Below, one piece after another: positions 34,723-43,181 of a DNA stretch of 55,535 bases. The translations under genes and the position numbers were made by a program. The notes beneath the pieces were generated by a model, which was not told where the DNA came from, did not search any database, and was given only the letters and a program-made list of their open reading frames with translations. Origin of the DNA: Ruminococcaceae bacterium YAD3003 (GTDB lineage Bacteria; Bacillota; Clostridia; Saccharofermentanales; Saccharofermentanaceae); the NCBI GenBank assembly GCA_900107185.1, contig FNPA01000015.1, positions 1 to 55,535 on the forward strand, read 5' to 3'. The number at the start of each line of letters is the position of its first letter. Positions within the stretch are counted from its first letter, which is position 1.

Positions 34723-35822
34723 TGGCGAAGAAGGAAAAGAAAGAATCGAAGATCGTATTGAAGCTGATTACCGTTCTTGTATTGGCTGCTTTTTCCGTTT
34801 CCATCTTCTGGTTTGCTCAAAGGCTCCTCATGCCCAAGTATCAGAAGGGTGTAATCGAAGGTTCCTTCACCGAAGAGTACTACAGGGAAAATGTTCCCCA
34901 TGATGTAATTTTCTTCGGCGATTGTGATGCATATGAGAGCTATTCCCCGATCAAGATGTATGAAGAATACGGTATCTCCGCCTATATCAGAGGTTCAGGT
35001 GAGCAGTATATCTGCCAGTCTTACTATCTTTTGAGGGATGTTTTAAGGACGGAAACACCTAAGGTTGTTGTATTGTCGATCCACAATCTCCAGCACGATG
35101 TTCCCCGTAACGAGGCCTACAACAGAATGACTCTGGATGGCATGAGATGGTCTCAGGACAAGGTTGATGCGATCAATGTATCCATGACCAAGGATGAGAA
35201 TTTTGCATCTTACGTATTCCCGATCCTCAGATTCCATGACAGATGGAGCGAACTCACCAAGACTGATTTTGAGCATGTCTTCTCGAAAGACATTACTTCC
35301 CACAACGGTTATTACATGCGTTGCGACATAAAGCCCCAGACAAAGGTTATGCCTTCACCCCCGCTTATCAGTTACGATTTCGGAGAGAATGCAATTGCTT
35401 ATCTCAATAAGATCAGACTCCTTTGCGAAGAGAACGGCATCGAGCTCATTCTTGTCCGTGCCCCGATCGAATACGGATGGTATGAACAGTGGGATGCAAA
35501 TGTTGAAAAGTATGCCGAGCAGTACGGACTCACATATCTGAATTTCTGTGATTACGTTGATGAGATCGGTATTGATATGAGCGTCGACACATACGATGCA
35601 GGCCTTCACCTGAATATTTACGGTGCAGAAAAGCTCAGCAGTTATTTCGGAAAGTATCTTGTTGAGCATTATGACCTTACTGATTACAGAACTGTTCCGG
35701 CGGTAGCCGCTGAATACGAGAAAGATATCAAATTCTATAATGACATGAGAGATGACCAGCTCCGTGAAATTGAAGAGTACGGAGAACTCAGAAGTTATGG
35801 CGCTAATGCCATCGAGAACTGA
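34722..35822 (+). CDS. Membrane-anchored SGNH-hydrolase-like protein
   Basis: 366-aa protein with a short basic N-terminus, one transmembrane helix (about 13-34) and an extracellular domain. The SGNH pattern is visible: block I reads VIFFGDCDAYESYSP and the C-terminal block reads DAGLHLNIYGAEKL with the Asp/His pair. The usual nucleophile Ser of GDS/GNS is Cys here. Relatives include DltD-like and polysaccharide O-acyltransferase proteins. It is coupled to the glycosyltransferase (TAATG overlap). A role in adding or removing acyl groups on a surface polymer is inferred. Confidence 0.78.
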   Translation: MAKKEKKESKIVLKLITVLVLAAFSVSIFWFAQRLLMPKYQKGVIEGSFTEEYYRENVPHDVIFFGDCDAYESYSPIKMYEEYGISAYIRGSGEQYICQSYYLLRDVLRTETPKVVVLSIHNLQHDVPRNEAYNRMTLDGMRWSQDKVDAINVSMTKDENFASYVFPILRFHDRWSELTKTDFEHVFSKDITSHNGYYMRCDIKPQTKVMPSPPLISYDFGENAIAYLNKIRLLCEENGIELILVRAPIEYGWYEQWDANVEKYAEQYGLTYLNFCDYVDEIGIDMSVDTYDAGLHLNIYGAEKLSSYFGKYLVEHYDLTDYRTVPAVAAEYEKDIKFYNDMRDDQLREIEEYGELRSYGANAIEN

Positions 35823-35963
35823 TCATATTTTGTAAATAGAAATTGTCATTTTAGAGTAAAAATTGCAGACGTTTTCCCTCATTTTTGTAGCACGTGGTTT
35901 TTTTGCATGGTGTATCATTATATGGTGTTCACGTACAGTGGAAGTTGGAGGGAGAAAAAACTA

Positions 35964-36533
35964 ATGAAATTTACAAAAGTTGCGGCTCTTATCATGAGCT
36001 TAAGTATAGTCGGTGCCAGCGTTGCAGCATGCTCTAATGAGCCTGAGCCGGTTTCATCCGACGTTAACGTTATTTCTACACAGAACCAGAATTCAGGCGC
36101 AGGCACTGATGCTACATCTGATGACAAGGCTGCCAGCGAGAATTATGTCTTCACTTACAAGGGTGTAAACTTCATCATCAACACAGATATCGATGTTTCA
36201 TCTTTTGCTGATAGTGATTACGATCTCGACCAGGTCGCTTCTTGCGCAGGTCAGGGTCTGGCTTCACAGTACAGCTTCGGTTCCACATTCTTCGTTGAGA
36301 CAGATGTCGGAAGCGACGTAGTTGTCTGGATCAAGCTTTTTGATGATACTGTATCAACAGCTGAGGGTGTTTACATCGGTCAGACTGTTGAGGATGTTAA
36401 GGCTGTTTATGGGGAACCTTCTACCTCTACAGATTACCTTATGGTTTATACCAAGGGTACTTCAGAACTCCGTTTTGAGGTTGCAGACGGTAAGGTTACA
36501 AGCATTAACTACATGCGTGCAGGAATTAAGTAA
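35964..36533 (+). CDS. Lipoprotein, paralogue A of a pair
   Basis: 189-aa predicted lipoprotein: signal peptide MKFTKVAALIMSLSIVG with lipobox VAAC (Cys near 23), then a Ser/Thr/Asn linker and a compact domain of about 130 aa. The domain includes VASCAGQG and VGQTVEDVKAVYGEP-like text (GQTVEDVKAVYGEPS). The lipoprotein at 42444 shares these motifs in the same order. GGAGGGAG precedes ATG 35964; the reading from 35907 has no signal sequence. It lies 2 nt before transglutaminase paralogue 3. Function unknown. Confidence 0.85.
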   Translation: MKFTKVAALIMSLSIVGASVAACSNEPEPVSSDVNVISTQNQNSGAGTDATSDDKAASENYVFTYKGVNFIINTDIDVSSFADSDYDLDQVASCAGQGLASQYSFGSTFFVETDVGSDVVVWIKLFDDTVSTAEGVYIGQTVEDVKAVYGEPSTSTDYLMVYTKGTSELRFEVADGKVTSINYMRAGIK

Positions 36534-36535
36534 TT

Positions 36536-37909
36536 GTGAGCTTTGGCGGAGCAAGAAAAATTAAGTTCAACGTAATAAGGTTTTTGGGATTTGTGGTTAT
36601 GCCGCTTATCTCGGGAGCCTTATTAGGTGTTTTGGGAGCTTATTATTTCTACTCCGGAGCTATCAATAATATCGAGAGTGAGAGGCTTACCGAAGTCGAT
36701 ATCGAGTACGGTCACCCCATTACTCTTGATTGTTTTTTCACAAAGATTCCGCCGAATACCAAGTTCATTACGAATGTTGATTCGATAGATACAGGCATGC
36801 TCGCTTCTTATGACATTGCCATTGATTGCGGCGGACACATTGTTCACTCTGTTCTTAACGTAGTTGACCGTACGGCACCTGTAGGTACACCGGTTCCGGT
36901 GAATATTTATTCTGCAGAGACAATTCCCGAACCTTCAGAACTGGTTAAGGATATTTTCGATATGACTGCAGTAACATGCACATACGATAAGGGCGTACCG
37001 GACATTAAAGAGGGCGGAAACTTCAAGGTTGCTGTCAGACTTACAGATTCCTGCGGAAACTATTCGATCATTGATGTTCCTTTCTGTGTTAAGAATGACA
37101 CCCAGGCTCCTACAATTATCGGTACACATGATATCGACGTAATGGTAGGTTCTGAGTCTGTTTCTTACAGAGACGGAATCATTGTTACTGATGATTTCTG
37201 CGAGAATCCTTCACTGACGATTGATAATTCTGCGGTCGATCTTAATCACGTTGGTAATTATCCTATTACCTTTACAGCGACAGATGATGTCGGCAATTCG
37301 ACCTCTGTTACTGTTAAGGTCCACGTCATCTCCATTGATACGGCCATCATGTCCGATGCTGAGACTCAGGCATATGTTGATGAAGCCTACAGAATGGCTC
37401 AGGAGATTGTTGACGACATTATCTACGATTACGATACCGATGTTGTGAAGGCTATGAAGATCTTCTACTGGGTACACAGGAACATCTCATTTATCTTGAG
37501 TACTCCCCAGTACGATAACTGGGCGGTTGCTGCAATTAACACATTTACGAAGAGATATTCTTCCTGCTACGGCGCCTGGGCCTGCTGCAAGGCTATGCTC
37601 GACGTCTGCGGAATCGATAATATTTGCGTTGTAAGAACAGTTACTAACAACTGGGATAACTACCACTACTGGTGTCTCGTTTACTTAAACGGTGAGTGGT
37701 ATCACTGCGATGCACAGAAGTATTTCAACGGTGCAGCACCTGCAGGATATTTCTGCTTTATGATGACTGACTGGGAAATCGACAACGCTCCTACAAACCA
37801 TAAGTTTGACGAGGATGCTTATCCGCCGAGATCTACGACATCAGTACAGAGTTACATTAACGTTTACCAGGGAAGTATTTCATCGAACTTCCCTTACATA
37901 GATGAATGA
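36536..37909 (+). CDS. Transglutaminase-like surface protein, paralogue 3
   Basis: 457-aa type II membrane protein. Short N-terminus, transmembrane helix about 16-40, Ig-like domains about 52-265 and transglutaminase-like domain about 280-410 with Cys344 (SSCYGAW), His377 (YHYWCL) and Asp392 (WYHCDAQ). The start is GTG 36536, 2 nt after the lipoprotein stop, with no strong ribosome binding site, so coupling is likely. It has no surface tail; it ends with a short Ser/Asn-rich stretch. More Cys than its paralogues (CCKAMLDVCGIDNIC), which could form disulfides. Confidence 0.87.
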   Translation: MSFGGARKIKFNVIRFLGFVVMPLISGALLGVLGAYYFYSGAINNIESERLTEVDIEYGHPITLDCFFTKIPPNTKFITNVDSIDTGMLASYDIAIDCGGHIVHSVLNVVDRTAPVGTPVPVNIYSAETIPEPSELVKDIFDMTAVTCTYDKGVPDIKEGGNFKVAVRLTDSCGNYSIIDVPFCVKNDTQAPTIIGTHDIDVMVGSESVSYRDGIIVTDDFCENPSLTIDNSAVDLNHVGNYPITFTATDDVGNSTSVTVKVHVISIDTAIMSDAETQAYVDEAYRMAQEIVDDIIYDYDTDVVKAMKIFYWVHRNISFILSTPQYDNWAVAAINTFTKRYSSCYGAWACCKAMLDVCGIDNICVVRTVTNNWDNYHYWCLVYLNGEWYHCDAQKYFNGAAPAGYFCFMMTDWEIDNAPTNHKFDEDAYPPRSTTSVQSYINVYQGSISSNFPYIDE

Positions 37910-37951
37910 TTAGGAAAACTTTGATGGGGATCAAAGGAAAAGGAGAATGAG

Positions 37952-39499
37952 ATGAGAAAGAAACTGCAATTGAAGAAAGAGGGCAAATGGATAATTGCCT
38001 CTGCTGCAGTAATTCTTGCTACTGCAGTTTTTGCTGTCTACATGCTGTTTTTCAGCGATGCCGGCAGCAAGATCAAGGAAGATGTAATCCTTGAGGCAGG
38101 TACACCTATCACTCTCGATGTATTCTTTGACACAGTACCCGGTGATGCTGTGTTCCTTACGGATATATCCGGAATTGATCAGAATGTTCCTGCAATCTAT
38201 CAGCTGAAGATCGGCTATGGCAACAAGGAAGCTGAGGTCGTATTGAGAATCGAAGATCATACGGGCCCTTCCGGTGAACCGGTTCCGATGACTGTTTACA
38301 CCAACTGGAAAATGCCTGAGGCAAAAGAGTGCGTAAACAATCTCTATGATCTGTCCGGTGTTGCCAAGATCGAGTATCAGGAAGGCCAGCCTAAATTTAA
38401 TGCAGGCGGCGATTTTACTGTACCGGTAATTGCAACTGATACATACGGAAATACCACTGTTTTCCAGGTTCCTTTCAAGGTCGTTGACGACCATACAGCA
38501 CCTGTTATTACAGGCGTTAAGGACCTCACATTAGAGGGTAACCCCGATACATTGAACTTCTTTGAAGGAGTTACGGTAAAGGACGATTTCGATCCTGAGC
38601 CGGTTCTCAAGATTGACGATACACAGGTCAATTACACAAGAAGCGGAACATACGAGATCGTTTACAAGGCTATTGATAAGGCGGGTAACATCGGCACTGC
38701 TAAGGCTAAGCTTGTAATTAAGATCGAGGGTGATGATGCAGATCCCAACGAGACTCCTACATCAACCGACAGCAACACATATTATGTTGGAGACGGTGAC
38801 CCGTATGCACTCGCGAGCAAGATTGTTTCCGGTCTTAAGAGGAGCAGTGATGTTGAGACTGCCAGAGCGATTTTTAACTGGGTTCACGATACATTGTGGT
38901 TCAGACTTTTGAGCGGAACTCCTGATTTTGAGGATGCCGCATACAGAGGATTCACAAAGCATAACGGTGACTGCTACGTTTACTATGCATGCTGCAAGAT
39001 GCTTCTTGATGCTGCAGGAATCGAGAGCATGAGAGTCGACCGTTATCCCAGATATAACGGCAACATTCACTACTGGCTTTTGGTAAAACTTAACGGCGAG
39101 TGGTATCACTGCGATGCTACCGAAGGATATAACGATCACCCCGGCATTTGGTTCATGTGTACCGATGCTGAGATCAACGATAAGTACCACCAGTTTGACG
39201 GTTCACAGTATCCGATGCGTGCCGGCGGTTCGTCATCTTATAAATCGACGCCTACGCCGACACCTTCACCTACTCCGACGCCTTCTGCGTCACCATCACC
39301 GTCACCGACACCGTCGACTTCGGCTACACCGACACCAGGCGCGGAGGTAACTGCTACGCCGACACCGGATCCGAATCCGCCGACGGACACACCATCACCG
39401 ACACCGGAGCCCGAAACGCCGACGGATACACCATCACCGACACCTGAACCGGAGCCGACTACGGATACACCGTCACCGACACCAGAGTCAACCACATAA
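37952..39499 (+). CDS. Transglutaminase-like surface protein, paralogue 4, with Pro/Thr/Ser tail
   Basis: 515-aa type II membrane protein. Transmembrane helix about 13-34, Ig-like domains about 44-258, a short linker, transglutaminase-like domain about 285-410 with Cys341 (GDCYVYY), His373 (IHYWLL) and Asp388 (WYHCDAT). Residues 431-515 are a low-complexity tail of PTPSP and TDTPSPTPEPE repeats, of the kind that spans the wall or is glycosylated. No LPxTG motif is present. AAGGAG precedes ATG 37952. Closest in the window to paralogues 5 and 6. Confidence 0.88.
   Translation: MRKKLQLKKEGKWIIASAAVILATAVFAVYMLFFSDAGSKIKEDVILEAGTPITLDVFFDTVPGDAVFLTDISGIDQNVPAIYQLKIGYGNKEAEVVLRIEDHTGPSGEPVPMTVYTNWKMPEAKECVNNLYDLSGVAKIEYQEGQPKFNAGGDFTVPVIATDTYGNTTVFQVPFKVVDDHTAPVITGVKDLTLEGNPDTLNFFEGVTVKDDFDPEPVLKIDDTQVNYTRSGTYEIVYKAIDKAGNIGTAKAKLVIKIEGDDADPNETPTSTDSNTYYVGDGDPYALASKIVSGLKRSSDVETARAIFNWVHDTLWFRLLSGTPDFEDAAYRGFTKHNGDCYVYYACCKMLLDAAGIESMRVDRYPRYNGNIHYWLLVKLNGEWYHCDATEGYNDHPGIWFMCTDAEINDKYHQFDGSQYPMRAGGSSSYKSTPTPTPSPTPTPSASPSPSPTPSTSATPTPGAEVTATPTPDPNPPTDTPSPTPEPETPTDTPSPTPEPEPTTDTPSPTPESTT
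39242..39496 (+). repeat. Low-complexity repeats coding for PTPSP / TDTPSPTPEPE tail
   Basis: C/A-rich DNA with units like ACACCATCACCGACACC repeated; the 12-residue block PTDTPSPTPEPE appears about three times at the end. A similar array lies in the next gene (40820-41075). The antisense open frame here is a by-product of the repeats. Confidence 0.85.
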
Positions 39500-39554
39500 T
39501 TTTTGATCTTAAATAATCAGGTTTTGAGGTTATTTGCTTCGTATTTTGATTGTC

Positions 39555-41081
39555 ATGTTAAAAAAACTTGGGAAAGTTGGAGGATTTATATATATTGCTG
39601 CGATTATTACCGCAACAGTATTGTTCACAATCCGTGATGCCGACAGGAATTTGAGAAAAGAGGTTGTCATTGAAGCAGGGTCTTCGATAAAGATCGAAGA
39701 CTTCTTCAATGATTGTCCTAATGATGCTAAATTTACCTGTGACATTTCCCAAATAGATACAAAGACACCTGCTGTTTATAAACTCACGGTTTTTTACGAT
39801 GATGCTTTTGAGAAGGAAGTAATCCTCAAGATAGAAGACCACACAGGTCCGAAGGGAATAGCACTTCCCAAGTTGCTTTATACCACATGGAAAGTTCCTG
39901 ATGCTGAGAGCTGTGTAGGCTATCTCTATGACCTGTCCGGAATTGCCAAGATCGAATATCAGAACGGAACTCCTTCATTTACTGAAGGCGGTGAGTACAA
40001 AGTTCCTGTTGTTGTAACAGATACTTATGGAAACGATACAGTTATAGATGTTCCATTTACTGTTATCGATGACCACACAGCGCCTGTAATCAAGGGTGTT
40101 CACGACCTTGAGGTAAGTGGTGATCTTCACGATCTGGACTATTTTACGGGCGTCAGTGTTAAGGATGATTACGATGATGAACCTGTTCTCAAGGTAAATG
40201 ATTCACTTGTTAACTACAAGGCCCCGGGAACATATGAAGTGATCTATATGGCAGTAGACAAGGCAGGGAACTTGTCCAGTGTTAAGGCGAAGATAACAAT
40301 TGTCATGGGCGAGGAGTTCGTGGAAACTGAACTCGTTGATGCTGATGCCGAGTACTATTACTACACTTACGGTTCCGGTGATGTTTATTCAATAGCCGCT
40401 AACATCATGTCAGGCCTCTGGAGGGGGAGTGATGTTGAGACTGCCAGGGCTATTTTTAACTGGGTTCACTCTCACATTTACTACCAGACGGTTTTGTACC
40501 ATCAGTCTTATGAGGCTGCTGCTTACAGAGGTTTCACGAGACGTAACGGCGACTGCTATGTTTTCTATTCGTGCGCGAAAATGCTTCTGGATTGTGCTGG
40601 TATCCCGAACATGATGGTCCAGAGATCTCCTGTCATCAACAACGGACATTATTGGAATCTTGTATACCTTGATGGCGGATGGTATCACTGTGACGCTACC
40701 GTATTCAGAGATCATCCGGGAATGTATTTCATGTGTACTGATGCCGAGATAGATGACTATCACCATCAGTTCAACGGCTATCTGTATCCTGAACGTGCCG
40801 GTGGTTCATCTGCGTTTGCATCTCCTACACCGACGCCATCACCATCACCATCGCCGTCTCCTTCTCCGTCGCCGTCACCTTCACCTTCACCATCACCGGC
40901 TCCTTCGCCTTCAACGGAACCTGTGATCACTGAAACTGTTCCGACAGAAATACCGTCGCCGTCTCCTGAAATAACAGCAGAACCGACGCAGGAGACAGAA
41001 CCATCTGATACACCTTCTCCGACACCTGAGACAACGGAAGAACCTACTCAGGCGACAGAGAGTACTAAAGAAGATGTTTAA
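39555..41081 (+). CDS. Transglutaminase-like surface protein, paralogue 5, with Pro/Ser/Thr tail
   Basis: About 508-aa type II membrane protein. Transmembrane helix about 8-25, Ig-like domains about 36-250, transglutaminase-like domain about 275-405 with Cys334 (GDCYVFY), His365 (GHYWNL) and Asp380 (WYHCDAT). A tail from about 423 has PSPSPSP repeats, then a Glu/Thr/Pro-rich end. I prefer ATG 39555 because it gives MLKKLGKV, matching MNKKFGKV of paralogue 6. GAGG at 39526-39529 would instead favour TTG 39534, seven codons earlier. Its N-terminal 180 residues are very close to paralogue 6: a recent duplication. Confidence 0.86.
   Translation: MLKKLGKVGGFIYIAAIITATVLFTIRDADRNLRKEVVIEAGSSIKIEDFFNDCPNDAKFTCDISQIDTKTPAVYKLTVFYDDAFEKEVILKIEDHTGPKGIALPKLLYTTWKVPDAESCVGYLYDLSGIAKIEYQNGTPSFTEGGEYKVPVVVTDTYGNDTVIDVPFTVIDDHTAPVIKGVHDLEVSGDLHDLDYFTGVSVKDDYDDEPVLKVNDSLVNYKAPGTYEVIYMAVDKAGNLSSVKAKITIVMGEEFVETELVDADAEYYYYTYGSGDVYSIAANIMSGLWRGSDVETARAIFNWVHSHIYYQTVLYHQSYEAAAYRGFTRRNGDCYVFYSCAKMLLDCAGIPNMMVQRSPVINNGHYWNLVYLDGGWYHCDATVFRDHPGMYFMCTDAEIDDYHHQFNGYLYPERAGGSSAFASPTPTPSPSPSPSPSPSPSPSPSPSPAPSPSTEPVITETVPTEIPSPSPEITAEPTQETEPSDTPSPTPETTEEPTQATESTKEDV
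40820..41075 (+). repeat. Low-complexity repeats coding for PSPSP tail of paralogue 5
   Basis: The first half is a (CCATCACCATCG/CCGTCT)-like array coding for PSPSPSP; the second half is less regular and codes for Thr/Glu/Pro-rich sequence with TPSPTPETTEEPTQ. Related to, but not a copy of, the tail array at 39242. Confidence 0.82.
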
Positions 41082-41138
41082 AAGGATACTTAAAAATATA
41101 AGTATCAAGGAATAAAGGGATTTTTTGAGTTAATAACA

Positions 41139-42401
41139 ATGAATAAAAAATTTGGAAAGGTATTCGCGTTTATTTATGCTGCCGTAATAATCGTCGCGAC
41201 AGTCCTGTTTACCATCCGCGATGCCAACAGAAATCTGAATAAGGAAATCGTAATTGAGGCAGGTTCAGAGATTAAGATCGAAGACTTCTTCAAAGACTGT
41301 CCTGACGATGCAAGATTCTTAAGTGACATATCAGTAATCGACACGAATATTCCTGCCGTTTATAAGCTAACTGTTTTCTATGATGAAGTTTTCGAGAAGG
41401 ATGTCATATTAAAAATCGAAGACCATACCAAACCTAAGGGAATAGCTTTGCCGAAGAATCAGTATGCCAGCCGCAGATGGCCTGATGCTTCGGAATGTGT
41501 CGGCTATCTTTATGATTTATCGGGAATAGCAAAGATTGAATATGTAAATGGTGTACCGGATTATGAGTACACAGGTGATTATACTGTGCCTGTAGCTGTT
41601 ACGGACTGGTATGACAATACCACGGTTATTGATGTTCCTTTCCATGTTATCGATGATCACAACGCGCCTGTTTTCTATGGCATTCACGACATCAATATCG
41701 ATAATTCTGCTGATGCTGTCATCGATTACTATAACGGAGTCACCTGGAAAGATGACTATGATGAGAATCCGATGGTCAAGGTTGATGATTCAAAGGTAAG
41801 GATCGGTGAAGTCGGTAAGTATACCGTTACTTATATCGCAGTTGATGCCGCAGGCAATATCTGCAGACAGAATGCCACAGTAAATATAAAGGTTCCTGAT
41901 GTATACGACGGTTATTACGGAGCCGGCGGCGCATGGGATTCCGTTTACCACAATGAAGCATATGAATATGCCATGGCTCTTGTTGAAGAACTCAGGGGTG
42001 ACAGCGATATTGAGACCGCTTATAACATTTTTGTCTGGGTACATTCTCACATTTTCTATGAGACGGCAACTGAAGAGCAGACCTTTGAGAGTGCCGTATA
42101 TCAGGCTTTTACAAAGCATTCGGCTGACTGCTACGGATATTATGCAACCAGCAAAATGCTCCTGGATTGCGCTGGAATTCCCAACATGATGGTATTAAGA
42201 TATCCGGTGACTTACAACGGCCACTTCTGGAATCTCGTAAATCTTGACGGGGAGTGGTATCATTGTGACTCGACGATGTTCATGAATCACCCGTCACTGT
42301 ACTTTATGCAGACTGACGCTCAGATTATGGATACACGTCACAGCTTTAACGGTTCGATGTTGCCTGTAAGGGCAGGCGGCACACCTGAATACACCTACTA
42401 A
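41139..42401 (+). CDS. Transglutaminase-like surface protein, paralogue 6
   Basis: 420-aa type II membrane protein. Transmembrane helix about 8-25, Ig-like domains about 36-252, transglutaminase-like domain about 270-400 with Cys331 (ADCYGYY), His362 (GHFWNL) and Asp377 (WYHCDST). It resembles paralogue 5 along its whole length but stops after RAGGTPEYTY, exactly where the Pro-rich tail of paralogues 4 and 5 would begin. The ribosome binding site before ATG 41139 is weak (TTGAG). Forty nt later comes the second lipoprotein. Confidence 0.87.
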   Translation: MNKKFGKVFAFIYAAVIIVATVLFTIRDANRNLNKEIVIEAGSEIKIEDFFKDCPDDARFLSDISVIDTNIPAVYKLTVFYDEVFEKDVILKIEDHTKPKGIALPKNQYASRRWPDASECVGYLYDLSGIAKIEYVNGVPDYEYTGDYTVPVAVTDWYDNTTVIDVPFHVIDDHNAPVFYGIHDINIDNSADAVIDYYNGVTWKDDYDENPMVKVDDSKVRIGEVGKYTVTYIAVDAAGNICRQNATVNIKVPDVYDGYYGAGGAWDSVYHNEAYEYAMALVEELRGDSDIETAYNIFVWVHSHIFYETATEEQTFESAVYQAFTKHSADCYGYYATSKMLLDCAGIPNMMVLRYPVTYNGHFWNLVNLDGEWYHCDSTMFMNHPSLYFMQTDAQIMDTRHSFNGSMLPVRAGGTPEYTY

Positions 42402-42443
42402 ACTATTTTGTAGATAATAGGAAAAGAAAGAAGGAGAAAGAAA

Positions 42444-43010
42444 ATGAAGAAATCAAAAGTAATCACAACAGTAATCGGATTGTGCGTTGTCGCATCCATG
42501 TTCGCAGGATGTAATGACGGCGGTGCAACAGGCGAGACAGCAGCTGCTACACGTATCGAGGGTGGCCAGACACAGATCTCAATCGAGGCTTCTGATAGCA
42601 GCGAAGAGGGAATCACAGGCGCATACAAGTTCGTTTATAACGGATATGAGATCGCTCCCGGCAGCAAGGCTGATTCTGCTCTTGCAGCATTCGGTGATGA
42701 CTATGACAGAATGGAAGTAGCTTCATGTGCATACCAGGGTGTAGATATCATCTATACATATCCTAACTTCACACTCTATGCATTCTCAGATAATGGTGTT
42801 GAATACATCAATGTTATCGAGGTTGAAGATCCTATCATCGACTGCGGCGGATTCTCTGTTGGTGACAACATTTCTGCTGTTAAGGCAGTATATGGTGAGC
42901 CCGAAGTAGAAGATGATTACGGTGTTCTCTACCGTTCAGGCGATACAGAGCTCCAGATCTCAACAGACGGTGCAGAGAAGATCGTTGCAATCGTTTTCAA
43001 GAGAGGATAA
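42444..43010 (+). CDS. Lipoprotein, paralogue B of a pair
   Basis: 188-aa predicted lipoprotein: MKKSKVITTVIGLCVVASMF with lipobox FAGC (Cys near 23). The mature part shares with the lipoprotein at 35964 the motifs YxFxYxGxxI, VASCAxQG and VGDNISAVKAVYGEP, in the same order and spacing. It closes the transglutaminase-like cluster. AAGGAG precedes ATG 42444. An AT-rich terminator-like hairpin follows at 43038. The function is unknown; a shared role with the membrane proteins is inferred from the arrangement. Confidence 0.86.
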   Translation: MKKSKVITTVIGLCVVASMFAGCNDGGATGETAAATRIEGGQTQISIEASDSSEEGITGAYKFVYNGYEIAPGSKADSALAAFGDDYDRMEVASCAYQGVDIIYTYPNFTLYAFSDNGVEYINVIEVEDPIIDCGGFSVGDNISAVKAVYGEPEVEDDYGVLYRSGDTELQISTDGAEKIVAIVFKRG

Positions 43011-43037
43011 TTGCGAAAAAAGGCGATTTTCGGAGAA

Positions 43038-43062
43038 TTTAAGAGAATTCTTAAAGTTTTTT
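43038..43062 (+). terminator. Weak terminator after the lipoprotein gene
   Basis: A 7-bp AT-rich stem TTTAAGA / TCTTAAA with loop GAAT, then GTTTTTT. Short and weak, but in the right place between 43010 and the rplM promoter. Confidence 0.55.
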
Positions 43063-43073
43063 CGGAAAAATTG

Positions 43074-43102
43074 TTGACATAGCCGTTGATGGCGGTTATT
43101 AT
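43074..43102 (+). promoter_or_regulatory. Promoter of rplM-rpsI
   Basis: TTGACA (43074-43079), 17-nt spacer, TATTAT (43097-43102). About 80 nt upstream of rplM. Confidence 0.82.
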
Positions 43103-43121
43103 ATGCAGGCTTGCGCATAAA

Positions 43122-43143
43122 AAGGGTGTATTTTGCCCTTTCG
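43122..43143 (+). promoter_or_regulatory. Leader hairpin before rplM (candidate L13 leader)
   Basis: AAAGGG-TGTATTTTG-CCCTTT forms a 6-bp stem about 15-20 nt after the predicted start of transcription. Firmicutes often have an autoregulatory L13 leader here; I see a hairpin in the right place but did not match the full consensus. Confidence 0.4.
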
Positions 43144-43181
43144 TGAGATAAAAAATCAATGAATTTCAAGGAGAAAAACAC

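Noticed and set aside
39238..39495. Open reading frame on the - strand rich in Gly/Val/Ser repeats (VSVGVSGSGVGDG)
   Set aside because: It is the antisense of the Pro/Thr/Ser repeat tail of paralogue 4. Low-complexity C-rich coding DNA gives such frames by chance; no start signals are present.
39242..41075. Possible CRISPR-like or satellite repeat array
   Set aside because: The repeats are in frame with the two proteins, imperfect, and have no unique spacers. They are coding tail repeats.
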